Shown here piece after piece: positions 30,707-44,000 of a DNA stretch of 45,398 bases (position 1 is its first letter; every line of letters starts with the position of its first letter). The notes under the pieces were generated by a model that was given only the letters and a program-made list of their open reading frames with translations, searched no databases and was not told the DNA's origin. Both the position numbers and the translations under genes were made by a program. Source of the DNA: an uncultured Clostridium sp. (GTDB lineage: Bacteria > Bacillota > Clostridia > Lachnospirales > Lachnospiraceae); NCBI GenBank assembly GCA_947644195.1, contig CANRZB010000030.1, positions 1 to 45,398 of the forward strand, read 5' to 3'.

Positions 30707-31810
30707 TTATTTTATTACCGAAATAAATATTTGAAATCCCTGTTCTGTAGAAAAGTGAATATTTCCGTGGAGTGATTCGACCCGCTCCTGCATACTTGCC
30801 AAACCGATTCCCGTGGAGTGAATTTCTCCGATTTGTGTCCCGTTGTCCTGGATCATCAGTTGAAACATGGCAGGGTGTTCCCGGAGCCGGATCACAACCT
30901 GGTCGGCGTTGCTGTGTCTGGTTACATTTTGTAGGGCTTCCTGGATCACAGCAATAAAGGTATATTGGATTTTTTGTGGGAGAACGCTGTCGATATGGTA
31001 GTCCAGACGGATGTCCAGATCGGGGATGGAGTGTATGATCTCTTCTACGGTATGCTTTAAGTCTACCGTGTCTTGATGCAGATCGTGTACACTGTTGCGG
31101 ATACTGGTCATAGCTGTATTTAGGGTGTGATGTAGTTCCTGGATCGGTTCCATCAAATCGGGGTTCTGGTTGATCACCTGGAGCGCACCGGTCTGTAGAA
31201 TAGACCGGGTCAACATGTGTCCCACATTGTCATGGATATCTCTGGCGATCCGGTTGCGTTCCGCTGCCATAGCGAGCGATATTTCATAATCCTGCTGTAG
31301 GATGAGAGCCTCATTCTTTTGCTTGAGATAGCGTTTTGACTGGGAGCTTTCGTCCTGGTAATTATGATAGGTAATCAGCAATGTATCAATCTGCTGGGTA
31401 TAGTACTGCATCAGAAAGGCTAGGGCAGAAAACAGTAGCAAATTAATCATGATTCTGGATGGATGCTGTGGAATGGATAGCAGAGCGGCAAGTAACAGGA
31501 TTCCCCAATTCATAAACCGTTTCACGTTTCTTGTTGTATAACGGCTGTCTGGTAGGCTGCTGGATTTGCTCGTTTTGGCAACATCATAGACAAATACCGG
31601 AAGAAACAGGGCGAATACTGGATGGCAGATAGCCAGAAAGCTGTAAATAATGAGAATACCGGTATGAATCTGCCAGAGATCCGAATAAGTGATCAGGCAG
31701 GACAAACCAATGGTCAGGCAGCAAGCAGTAATCTGTATGGTATCTGTGGGGATTCCTACCAGGGAAACACAGAGTAAAAATAGTATCAATTTATTTTCTA
31801 ATTCTTTCAT
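30707..31810 (-). CDS. Sensor histidine kinase (NarX/DesK-like)
   Basis: The start at 31810 (MKELENK, 367 residues) is preferred: a longer frame reaches a TTG at 31891, but that codon lies inside the -10 box of the gene's own promoter and so cannot be in the mRNA. About four to five membrane segments (residues 8-135) form the sensor, followed by a coiled coil with YLKQKNEALILQQDYE. The HisKA_3 motif is ERNRIARDIHDNVGHML with the phospho-His193, and the ATPase part has QNVTRHSNADQVVIRL, DNGTQIG and GIGLASMQERV. There is no large outer domain, so the signal is probably at the membrane. Confidence 0.88.
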   Translation of the reverse strand: MKELENKLILFLLCVSLVGIPTDTIQITACCLTIGLSCLITYSDLWQIHTGILIIYSFLAICHPVFALFLPVFVYDVAKTSKSSSLPDSRYTTRNVKRFMNWGILLLAALLSIPQHPSRIMINLLLFSALAFLMQYYTQQIDTLLITYHNYQDESSQSKRYLKQKNEALILQQDYEISLAMAAERNRIARDIHDNVGHMLTRSILQTGALQVINQNPDLMEPIQELHHTLNTAMTSIRNSVHDLHQDTVDLKHTVEEIIHSIPDLDIRLDYHIDSVLPQKIQYTFIAVIQEALQNVTRHSNADQVVIRLREHPAMFQLMIQDNGTQIGEIHSTGIGLASMQERVESLHGNIHFSTEQGFQIFISVIK

Positions 31811-31890
31811 GGTTCTCTCATTTCTGCGGAGTAATGGTTTTGTGCGGAGCCGTTTACCAGTGATCTGGTTGGCGTGATCAAGCTGGCTCA

Positions 31891-31919
31891 ATTATAACGG
31901 ATTGGTACATTCTTGACAA
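31891..31919 (-). promoter_or_regulatory. Promoter of the kinase-regulator pair
   Basis: On the minus strand TTGTCA (31919-31914) and TATAAT (31896-31891) are 17 bases apart. The transcript would begin near 31884 and excludes the upstream TTG as a start codon. The site sits 49 bases from the promoter of the divergent giant gene. Confidence 0.82.
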
Positions 31920-31967
31920 GAAAGAGATCCATGGTGTTATTGATAGATTTATTATAACAAAAAATTC

Positions 31968-31996
31968 TTGCATAATACTGATATCTACAATATAAT
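31968..31996 (+). promoter_or_regulatory. Promoter of the giant surface-protein gene
   Basis: TTGCAT (31968-31973) and TATAAT (31991-31996) are 17 bases apart, predicting a start near 32003 and a leader of about 69 bases. A GGAGG at 32061-32065 is well placed for the ATG at 32072. A TTGACA at 31913-31918 on this strand has no suitable -10. Confidence 0.8.
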
Positions 31997-32071
31997 AAAT
32001 ATGTAGAAAGTTATTTCACTTAGGAAGAAGCAGTATACAGATACCACAGGGATGTGGTTTGGAGGAAATGA

Positions 32072-35000
32072 ATGAAAAAAATCGGGAAAAAGTGGTATCG
32101 GGCGCTAGCAATGGTTCTTACTATGGTCTTTGTCTTTGAGAGTATTTTTTTAGATGCAAGCTGTCAATGGGCAAAGGCATCCGTGGGGCAAGTGGATCAG
32201 GCAGACAGTGAGCCGGCTCCATCCCATGCTATTACAGCAGATAACAGGACAATTTCTTCCGAGGTAACTTTGTCGGAAGATGTAGAGGTTGGAAGTCTGA
32301 CGATCACTTCAGGGAAATTAGATCTGAATGGGCATAATTTGATTGTGCAGGGCAGTATCCACCATACCGGTGGCATGCTATATGCCAACGGAGGAATGAT
32401 AACCTGCTATGGCGATTACAAGATGACAGGCAGTGCCGTTTATTCTATGAGCAGTCAGGATGATTATTTGTGTATCTATGGTGATTTCCGTTATCTGGGA
32501 GAAAAAGTTCGTGCAACTATTAATGCAGGCGTTATGGAAATCAAGGGGGATTTCTATCAGGATACCGAGAACGCTACTGTCACATCAACAAGTGGAAGAT
32601 TTTATACTTTTGGTACTAGTACCGTCCTTTTCTCAGGAATTTCGAAACAAACCGTTCATATGAATTCCCAGTATTCCTATTTTCAGAAGGTAGTATTAAA
32701 AAATAAAAGTGAAGAGGGCATCTATGCCGATATGATGTTTCCAGTAATTCATCTGGAGCGCAACAGCACAAAAATTACCTGTGGGGCAGATGGTGAAGTA
32801 GGGGGTACATTAAGAGAAGATAGAGAATATGACGGAGATTTTGTCTTACTTGGAGGTACTCTTGATCTCAATGGATATACCCTTACGGTAAATGGAGATT
32901 TTATACAGGCTGCCGGTATGGTTCAGGTAAATGGTGGTACTCTGAAGGTAAACGGAGATTACAGATTACAGAGTAAAATAGCAGAAGATAGCTATGATGC
33001 GTCTTCTGCTGTTTTCATGATGACAAAAGAGGAGGATCAAGTTCACGTAATGGGTAATCTTACCGTAAATTCCTGTATTAGCAATAAAAACATGCTTATG
33101 GACGGTACCTTAGCAGTCGCCGGAGATATTACACAGATACATACAGATGTTTATGATAATTTCGCTATGTCTGGAGATTTCCATCTTGTATTAAATGGAA
33201 CACAGAAACAGGTAATAGATTATGATAGCAATAGTATAGATAGAAATTATATTAATGACATAGAAATTTTGAATATGAAAGGAGCCGAATTTGTATCATC
33301 TGTCTATATAAATGGCCATGTGAATGACCATGGATATTCAATATCAGGCGCTGACCTGTATCCAACTGGCAATGCTACCTTTGAAAACCATAGGATTCAT
33401 GCTAATGTGAGAATATTATATGGTAGTAATTCCTTAGAGGGAGTAAACTATGTTGGTGGCAATTTAACTGTTTTTTCCCAATTTCATTTAAATACTAATT
33501 TAGTCGTGGGTGGGAATCTGAATTGCTGTAGTGATCTGAATTTTCGAGAGTATACCTTGGAGATTCAGGGGAATGTTTCTGTCTCCGGGTTCTGTTATTT
33601 GGAGACAGGAAAACTGGTCTGTCATGGGGATCTGAATCTGTCCTCCAATGGTCATTTGGTAATGCACCATGAGTCAGCTCATGTTCTGGTAAAAAGAAAT
33701 ATGTTTGTCAACAATCACTATGCCTGGGATGAGAGTTATTTATCAGCAGGGATATTAGAAATGCAGGGGAATTTCACGCATACAACACCAATGTATCAAG
33801 GAAATTTTAAGGCAGCAGCCACCCATATTACCCGATTTACCGGAACTGCCAGGCAAATCATTACCTTTGCAGATTCTCATTCTTACTTTGGTACTGTGGA
33901 ATTACAGAATACAAGCCCGGATGGTGTGTATGCACCGATAGGAATCCCTTGTGCTAAACTTCACAAGAATGATACTTCTTATACAACGGACCTAACTGGT
34001 GTCAGTGGATGGATGCTAAAAGAGGATGAGGAATATGCCGGCGATCTGATCCTGGAGGGAGGCGAACTGGATCTGAATGGACATACCCTGACAATTCTTG
34101 GCAATTTGATCCAGCCATCCGGTACAGTTAATGTAAATGGAGGAAAGCTGGTGGTTAAAGGGGATTATCGTATTCAATCAATAGAAGAACAGGAGGGGGA
34201 AGAGGCTATTTATGGAGAAAGTACAGGAAGTTTATATATGACCAAAGAAGAGGATGTGGTCAAAGTAACCGGAGATTTTATTACGTTCTCCACCAGATCT
34301 CATAAAAATAAATTGACAAATGGGTCATTGAAGATTGCCGGGGATCTTATGGTAAATGGTTCTAACCATATTTATAATCTATATTGTTCCAATGAACATA
34401 GGATTGTATTGGATGGAACACAGAAACAGACGGTTCATTGTACAGATGAGATTACGATGAATTTTTGTGTCAATCATCTGGATATTGAAAATGATAGCGA
34501 AGATGGTGTGGTAATTACAGGATTTCTACCCGTATCTGGACATGTACGGGAAAATAGCAGCCGGGTAGCTGGTACTTATTGGATCGCTTCTACTACCACT
34601 TTTGAAGGGAGAAAGACTTCAGCAGGTGTCCGAACCCCTGCCCTATCTGGTCTCAGCAACCTTAATGAGATCGGTGGCAGTCTGATTACGACAGGGAAGC
34701 TGGTTTTAAAAGAGGATTTGATTGTGGGTGGAGATCTCCAGCTCACAGAGGATTATCTGGATGTAAGTGGCAAGACGTTGACTGTCAGGGGAAAAGTAAC
34801 GATTTCAGGTGCCTATCTTTATTTGAATAAAGGAAGCCTTCTTTGTATTGGGGATTTGACGCTGGCATATCGACAGGGGAAGTCCAGTTATCTGTATATG
34901 GCAAGAGAAGAGGATTACGTATGCGTACAGGGGAATATGTCCGTTTCCTCTTTTGGCGGAAACACATCAGAGATGTCCGCCGGAACTTTGGAGTTAAAAG

Positions 35001-38000
35001 GGAATTTTACTCAGACGCGAACCTATGCTGCCGCTAATTTTGTGATGTCAGGAACCAGTCGGGTCCTTTTAAGTGGAGACAGCCTGCAAACCATTTCCTT
35101 TGGCAGCAATGAATCCGCTTTTATGCATACTAGCATTACCAATACTAGTGAAGAAGGGGTGTATTCACCTGCTGGAATCCATGCGCAGACATTACAAATC
35201 AATGGAAATCATTATCGTACCGGCTATAGCGGCAGACAAGGATGGGTATTGTTCCAGGACGAAGTGGTGGAGAGTGATCTTACTTTAAATGGCGGGATTC
35301 TGGATTTGAATGGACATACCCTGACGGTACAGGGAAATTTGATACAAAACGCAGGTGTGGTAAGTATTCATGGAGGAACCTTAGTGGTAGAGGGGGACTA
35401 TCAGGTTGCTTTGTCAGATGGTTCCTGTTCCTGGGCATATCTGGATATGACCAATGAAGATGATAAAGTGGTAGTAGACGGGGATTTTCTGATGGCATCC
35501 CAGGCCGATCATAAGGGAAAATTAAGTGCTGGGATATTGGAAGTGAAGGGTAATGTAACACAACAATGTGGCATGAAGCAGACAAATTTTGCTTCGACGG
35601 GACGTTTTACTCTGGTGATGAGTGGAAGCCAGATACAAAAGATCAGCTTCGTTAAAGCAGAGCTGGATACTTCCTATGTTGCAAATTTGACTTTGAACAA
35701 TTCCAGTGAGAAGGGAGTAATCTTAGATCAGGTTCTGGTGACAGGAAATGTGAGGAGCAATCACGGAAAAATTTCCGGTGTTCTCACGGTGGCAGGAACT
35801 ACGGTGTTTGAAAAGAACGAGTTTGCTGGGGATCTCCATATTGGTAATTCTACTTCTTATTCCAAAGAATTGCACGTAAAAGGGAATCTGTCTGCAAGTG
35901 CGGCATTTATCCTGGGAGCGGATCTGACGGTAGATGGTAATTTTACGACAGAATACACTACAAATTTAAATAACCATACTATGGATGTGGCAGGAAATAT
36001 AATCATTCAAGAAGGTTTTATCACGGTTGGGAAAGGAAAACTGTTGTGTGGAGGCGACCTGGCTGTAAAGGGAAGAGGCTTGTCTATGTCTGACAGTGAA
36101 GGATTTGTGCTGGTATCTGGTAATGTGGAATGGGAGACTGTTTATCAGCCTACTATGACAGCAGGAACACTGGAACTGAAAGGTGATTTTACAGAGAAAC
36201 GGGATTCTAATTATGGAACGATTCAGCAGGCAGTTGCCGCCAAAACAATATTTAGCGGAGAGCAGTTACAGACCGTTACTTTTCATAGTGATAGTGGAAC
36301 CTTTGGCACGGCTGTACTCAATAATACCAGTAAGGATGGGGTTTACTTTAAGGGTAATACGATACGTGCCCTGGCTCTGGAACGAAATGGATGCAAATTG
36401 CACTGTGATTCGGACGGGACATACGGTTGGCAGTTGACCGAAGATGAAGTGATAGAAGAAGATGTTACTTTGATTGCGGATGTATTAGATCTGAACGGTC
36501 ATACGCTGACCGTGAATGGAACGCTGACGATTAGTTCCGGTGCAATCAAGGTTAACGGTGGAACATTGATTGTCAACCGTGACATGAGAATACAGGGAGT
36601 CGATGGACAGGGAGAGTACACTACCAGTTCTGCTTCATTGAATATGACGGATGATAAGGATGTGGTCGTGGTAAAAGGAGATTTTGTCACGGACTCCCTC
36701 CAAAATACGATGGGCCAGTTATCGGCGGGAACGATGGAATTATATGGGGATTTCCGGCAAAAGTCCTCCGGTAATAATGATTATAATTTTGTAGCTTCTG
36801 GCAACCATACTGTAAAATTTCTTGGTAACAAAAGGCAGAAAATCAGCTTTGCAAGTAATTCCTTCAATCATTTTCATCATGTTTCCTTTGAGAACGAGGC
36901 GAAGGAGGTTTCTTTGGAGAGTTATATTGCAGCGACAGGTATGGTAGAGGATCGCGATAAATGTGTGCGGATGGCGGATCGATGTTACCTCATGCTTTCC
37001 AGTTTGAACCAGCTTGCGGATGGTATGTTTGGTGGGGATATTTATTTAAACCGGGATTGTGTATTGACAGGGGATGTGTCCATTGACGGTAAACTGGATA
37101 CAAACAAAGAGATTACATTAGATCATTACTGTTTTTCGGTGGGTAGTTTCTCCCTTTCTTCCCATTTGAATATTGGCTCTGGACAGATGGTTGTTGCAGA
37201 GAACCTGTTGGTTACCACATCTGGTTCTATTGCCATGGATCAGGAGGAAGCTTACTTGTACATCCAGGGAGATTTCACAATGGCTTCCAATGGAAAGAGA
37301 AATGTCTGGACAGCAGGTGTCCTGCAAGTATGTGGAAATCTGTCTGTCACTACTTATGGCGGAGGTTTTATCCTGTCAGGGACCCATAAAACCATATTGA
37401 GTGGTAAACGGAATCACTTTGGCATGGACTACATTCAGAAGGTTTCCTTTAGCCATTCTTCCGCTAAATTTAATGAATTAGTGCTGACTAAAAATCCTAA
37501 TAAATGTTATCTTTTTAATAAGAATGTGCAGGAAATGTGCAATACCTTAACCATAGAGAATACGGATTATGAACCACCGGAAACCGTGGAAGGATTAAAC
37601 GTCCGTAAGACTACTGCTTCCACGGTGTCTTTAGATTGGGATGCATCTACCGATAATGAGGGAGTAGAAGGATATCAGATTTATCGGGGCAGCAGGCTTG
37701 TAGGCAATACCGCTGAAACCTCATTTACTGATACTGGATTGGAGCCGGAGACAGAGTATTCCTATACCGTTTGTGCCTATGACGCTTCGGACAATTATTC
37801 TTCTGTTTCGGATGCTGTCATTGCGATGACGCTTGCAGATCAAAGCGCACCAACCGAACCGAAAGGGATGAAGGTTGCAACGCAGACAGGCAGTTCCATC
37901 ACTATTTCCTGGAATTCCAGCAGGGATGATGTGAAGGTTACTGCATATCGGATATACCGTGATGGTATCTTGCAGGAACAGGTAAAGGCGGTACAAAAAT

Positions 38001-41000
38001 CTTATCAGGATGTAGGACTTAAGGCAGGTGTGTCCTATTCCTATTATGTTACTGCTATGGACGGAGCTGGTAATGAATCGAAGCCAAGCCCTAGTATTGT
38101 AGGGACACCGATGATGCCTGAAATTATAGGAATCTCACCAGAGAATCAAGCAGTGATTGGTGGAGAAAAAATTAATTTATCTTTGTACTACAAGAATGTG
38201 GGTAATAGCAAGGGAAACAAAGTACAGTTTGAATATTCTTTGGATGGGGGAGAGACTTATGAAAAGATTCATTCTAACAAGTTGGGACAGATGATCCAGG
38301 ATTCTCATACCTTATATTCTGGCTGCGCATGGAATATTGGGAACCTGGCAAGTGGAGATTATAGAGTCAGGGCGACCCTGTATGATGCCGACGACCATAC
38401 AGATATCTGTGAGGTAAGCTATCGACTGGATACAGACGGACCTGTTGCACCGGATCGTATAGAAGCGGTGGAGGATAATGGAGTGGTAACTGTTTCCTTT
38501 AGCGAGTCTGATTCTGCCAATTGCAAAAGCTATGAAATCTACCGTGCTGCAGAGGGAGAAGAATATGTGCTGCTGGATACCCTGCTTGGCAGAGACAATA
38601 CGACATATGTTGACCTGGATGTGGAGCAGGGGGAAGTTTATCGCTATTATGTTGTGGGAATAGATCAGTATGGCCAGAGGGGGAATAAGACAAAACAGGT
38701 GGAAGCAATGGTTCATGCAGATAAGACGGCGCCTGTGGTTCATGAGATCATTCCTCTTACGAACAGGATTACAAAGAATAGTGTTGTGACGGTAAAGGCG
38801 GAGGACAACATAGGAGTTACAAAATGTATCCTGCAATATCAGGATGGCGAGAATTGGATTACCGTGGGTGGTACTACGAAAGAAAGTGGATCCGTGGTAG
38901 TTAAGGCAAATCTTCCACAGGATGGGAGCTATTGGTTCCGTGGCGTGGCGTTGGATGCCAACGGCAATCAGGGAATCAGTACTCCGGTCAAAATAGAGGT
39001 GGATGTTACAGGGGTGGCAAAACCTGTCATTCACCAGGTAAGCGCTACGTCCAATTCCGTAAGGATTACATGGAAACAGCCTACAGATGTAGATTTCGAT
39101 TACTATGTGGTGGAGCAATATATTGAAGGATCTTATGAGGAAGTCGCCAGGGAAGGGACTATATTGGGTGTGTATGTAAGAAACTTGAAAAAAAGTTCTT
39201 CCTATCTATTCCGGGTGGTGGGCTATGACGATCTGGGAAATCGAGGGGAGCCATGTGACTCCTTTTCCATCATTACCCAGGAAGATACCACAGAACCTGT
39301 TGTGAAACGATTTGATCCGGTAAAGAATTACTATCAGTCAGAGATTCCTCTTCGTATTCAGGCAGCGGATGACTGTGCCCTGGGTACAATGGTGATTTCC
39401 TATTCCACGGACGGGAAGAACTGGATCAAAGCGGCAAGGCTGTCCGCTCCGGCCAATTCCACATCTTACACTTATACCTATCGTCTGGATATATCTGGCT
39501 TACCGGAGGGTGACGTCTATGTTCATGTGGATTTAAGTGATACAAGCGGCAATACCTATTCCAGGGATGTGACCAGATTATTTTATAAGGATCTTACGGC
39601 GCCCAATCCGCTGACGGAGATTACCGCAACAGGAAAAGATGGAACGATCGAAGTGCAATGGTCTGCAGCAAAGGAAGAGGACTTTGGTTCTTTTGACTTA
39701 TATCGGTTTAATGTTACGACTAATTCTTTTGAATGTATTTGTAAAGCAACTACGGCATTAAATTTTTATGATACCAAGGTAGATCCGGATCATACCTATC
39801 AATATCGGATCGTTGTTAATGATCAGGCAGGTAATTCCAGTGAACCTTCTAAGACCGTGAGGGGGAAGTGTGTAGAAGATACTACTGCACCGAGGGTTTA
39901 TGGTATTTCTCCTGGAAATGGCAAAAAGGTGGGATGCAATGAAACCATTCAGGCATTGGTGGCAGACAATAGGCAGCTTTCCCACATTACCGTTGATTAT
40001 AAAGCCGTGTACAGCGGTGATATCTGGACGGAAGTATATGATGAAAGTGTGCGCTGTGTCGATCGGACGCTTTCCTTTGTGTGGAAGAATGAAGATTTAG
40101 AAAAGGGAGATTATCTGTTTCGGATTACTGCTACAGACGCCAGTGGAAATGTCAGTGATGAATTTACGGCAAGTTATCATTTTGATCCATCCTATGATAC
40201 GGATACAGAAGGCAGCGAACAGGGAGACGGTTCGGAAACTGGAATGACGGATGGGGGCAAACCTTTTACAGTAGTGGCGGACACCACAGCTTTGCAGAGA
40301 GCGGGTAAAGAATATACTTTTGATGCAACGCAATGTGTCAGTGAGATTTCATCCATAGAATCCTATGTTTGGGATTTTGGTGATGGTACCACTGGAAAGG
40401 GAGCGTCTGTAACTCATGTGTATGAATCAACCGGAGACTATATCGTTACATTGACGGTACAGGACCGGAAAGGGAATCGCCAGTCCCAGACAACATCCAT
40501 CCAGGTGGTTTCTAAAAACAGTGGCGGTGTAAATCTGGTTGTGGAAAATGAGTCAGGAGAGAGAATTTCCAATGCCTATGTCCATATATCGGATGCAAAT
40601 GGAAAAGAACTGGTAACTACCAGAACAAATGAAACCGGTCAGCTGGAGGAAGCGTTAGAGACTGGTCGATATCAAGTATCTGCCTATGCCAATGGATACC
40701 TTCCTTCAGACAAGACAGTTAACGTTACCCCTGGAGCGAATAAGAAACTAACTTTGCGCCTGAAAAAGGATGAAGTTGTGGTGGGGACACTATCCCACAG
40801 ACAGCTGGATGTCCGGGAAATGACAGAGTTGGGGATTGATTTGGAGAATGAGGATAACTGGTACACCTACACTTATCAGGTTACTACCTATCGAAATGGA
40901 GAACCTACCGGGGAGGTCTATCAATTCCATGTTAGCAAGGGACAGGTTGCCCATATCAACAGCGGTAATACAGAATTTGCTTATACCTTGGCCTCCGGTA

Positions 41001-44000
41001 CTGGGGGAGAACATGTTCTGGTAGAATATAGAACGGTGCAGTGGTTAAAACAAATGTATGAGGTGGAACTGACCTTGAAGAATCAGGCAGGAGAAGCCTA
41101 CACGGTTACTGACGGTGTGGCTGATTTGATGCTGCCGGAAGGGTTGAGCCTGGCTGCCATGACGGGAGGGAAGGAACAATCTTTATCTGTTCTATTGGAT
41201 GACATACCGGGACAGGGAGAGGAGAGCATATGCTGGTATATCAGAGGCGATATACCGGGAAGCTATTCGATTCAGGCATCCTTTGAGGGAACTTTATTAC
41301 CGTTTCATGCTAACGTCAGCGCTGTGATTTATGATAAAGAGCCTATTGTTGTCACGGAGGAAAATAAGAACAGCAATACGGATCCTTCTTTCCTGGATCC
41401 AGATAAGGAAACCAGGGATTATGTGATTTCGGTATGCAACTATCAGTCAAAAGCTCTGCGAGGTGCTTATGTAGAATTGTCCTACCAGGGGGTATCCACC
41501 AGAGGGATTACGGATAGTGAGGGGCAGGTAGTTCTCCAGGTAAACAAAGACGATGATAGAATGTTTACCTTACATGTTACCTGTGATGGATACCAGAATT
41601 ATGATGACAGCCATTATTGGATCACGGATATTTATCAGGATTATGTGGTTATGCTGGCGGACGGTGGCAGTGTAAGGGACCACTATCGGGATGAGAACAC
41701 AGAGTATCAGGGGAAGTTTGCCCTGGATTACATAACTTTTGACCATACCGATATCTCCAAAACGAAACTTAGTATCAATACTTATAAGCCGAGAACATAC
41801 CCAGTGGAGATGACTTATAGTGAAAATGCCACCAGGGTTTCGATATTGCAGAAAAACAGGCAGGGAGAAGAGATCACGCTGGTGGAAAAGATCATGGATT
41901 CCAACCATGCGGAGTTTACGATTTCTTCCACGGATCTCCAGGCAGACATGGATTTATATGTCAGGGCAAAGGATAAAAAGACAGGTTCCTGGCATCAATA
42001 TCAACTAAAAAGTGTGGAAATTACCTACCAGAGGCCAGCGTTTCATTCGGGGGAGTATGATGAGGATATGGCGGTGCAATGTGCGGAGTATGCTGCATTG
42101 GCATATAAGGGGGAATTTTCTTATGATACATCGACACAGTGTATCTCCGATAAAAAAGATAGTGGGTCAAACAGTAAAAATGTTACCTGTCTGGATTTGA
42201 AACAGAAATTAAAGGCAGATAAATTCTTTGTGGATGATTTATATTATCGGAGAAACCATGGAGATGATAACAGGGACAATTGCACCTATACTATTGCTAG
42301 TAAACCGGACCCCCATGATTACACTTCCTCCTATGTATATGTCATTGTCAGAGGGACGGATTCGGTGGAGTGGTATGGTAATATGGATGTGACGGGAACT
42401 TCTTACGATGCCAACCAGTGGGATCATAAAAGTTTTAAGACCGCAGAGGAGGGTGTATATCGGCTGCTGCAGGTGTATTTAAGCCAATATCATATTGATA
42501 ATGCCAAGATAGTGGTTACGGGGCATAGCAGGGGAGCAGCGGTATCGAACCTTTTGGCGAAGGATTTAATTGACAATCAAGAAACCTTGGGCTTGGATTC
42601 TGTCTGTGCCTATACCTTTGCCACGCCTACCGTGACTCTGAAAAAGGATGTGGATCTAGACAAATATTCTTCCATCTATAATTTCTGTTTTACCGATGAT
42701 TTTGTCCCACAGCTTCCTCTGGAAGAGTGGGGTTATGGAAAGTACGGTACTACCGTGATTGCAGATTCCCAGGATTTGAGTTGGACGAATGAAGAATACA
42801 ATCAGATGAGGCATTTGATTCGCCATGGAGGAGAAATTAAATATAATTCCGCAGGAACTACTAAGATGATTCAGCATGTCGCTAAAAATTGGGATAATGT
42901 TGAGGAGTATTATAATGATTATAGGCTTTGGTCAGGTATTCATGCTGCGGATCACAATGAATTTAAGACCTTATATGAGGTTATGCATGATTATGTTGCA
43001 GCGGCTGCTGCTAAGGTTGGGTATACAATTCATGGGATTAATTGGCAGGGGATAGTTATGGCAACGGAAATGGTTGCAGTCCTTAGCCCATATCGATGCT
43101 TGTGTGATTATTTTGTAAAGGGAAATTTGGATCTAAAAGGTAATGGGAAGGGCTCATTATTTGACACCCATCATATTGACAATTATTATGCCGCCCTGCG
43201 AACGAAAGGCTTTGAAACCAGAATGTTATCCTCGCATCATAATACCCGGAAAAAAGCAGCAGCTACTAGCTGGGAGGGAGTTGTGCTGGATGACAATGTG
43301 ATGAAGCAGTCTCCGAATATTCAGCAGTTCCGGAATTTCTTAAACCGAAGGACGAGCACTTATGCGGAAGATGGAAGTCAGGAAGTAATAAGCTATGGTG
43401 AGATTTATGGCTGGGATCCGGACGATGCCAATACCTGGTCCAGCGTTCGCTTTGATGAGGAGGGAAATATTACGGCGATTGACCTGCCGTTGTATTCCGT
43501 GGAGGGGGTACTGGATCTGTCCGGTTTCCATAAACTGCAATCTCTGTGCTGCATGTATACGGATCTGGTATCTATTCAATTGACCGGATGTGAGGCATTA
43601 GAAGAATTGGTCGTGCCATATAATCAATTGAAGATGTTGAATCTCAGTGATTGTGATCAGCTGGTTACCGTGGATGTGACGGGGAATGAATTATTTAATA
43701 TTGTGGTGGACAGCTACGATGCTATCCAGGTTTTCCGTTGTGAGTACAATTACCTGGATGTGTATCACAATGAGAATATGAAGAAAATAGTGGAATCCGT
43801 GTCTGGACAGGTAACCTATTGTCACCAGAATCCCATTGAGAATGCCGTATATAATGAGACCGACCTGGCATGTCTCCAGGGATTCTTAAATCAGGCCGGC
43901 AATGCAGAAGTATTGGGGTGGGATGTGAATAACCGTAGTACCTGGGAAGGGGTTACCTGGGCTTACCATGGCGGCACCAACCGGATTACTGCCCTGGATA

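Noticed and set aside
32072-37560. Repeats as a CRISPR array or DNA-level tandem array
   Set aside because: Spacing is about 1200 bases, the copies differ strongly in DNA, and conservation is at protein level within one open frame.
38312-39118. Minus-strand open frame of 268 codons
   Set aside because: It is antisense to the fibronectin-like part of the giant protein, has a His/Cys/Ile-rich composition and no ribosome binding site.
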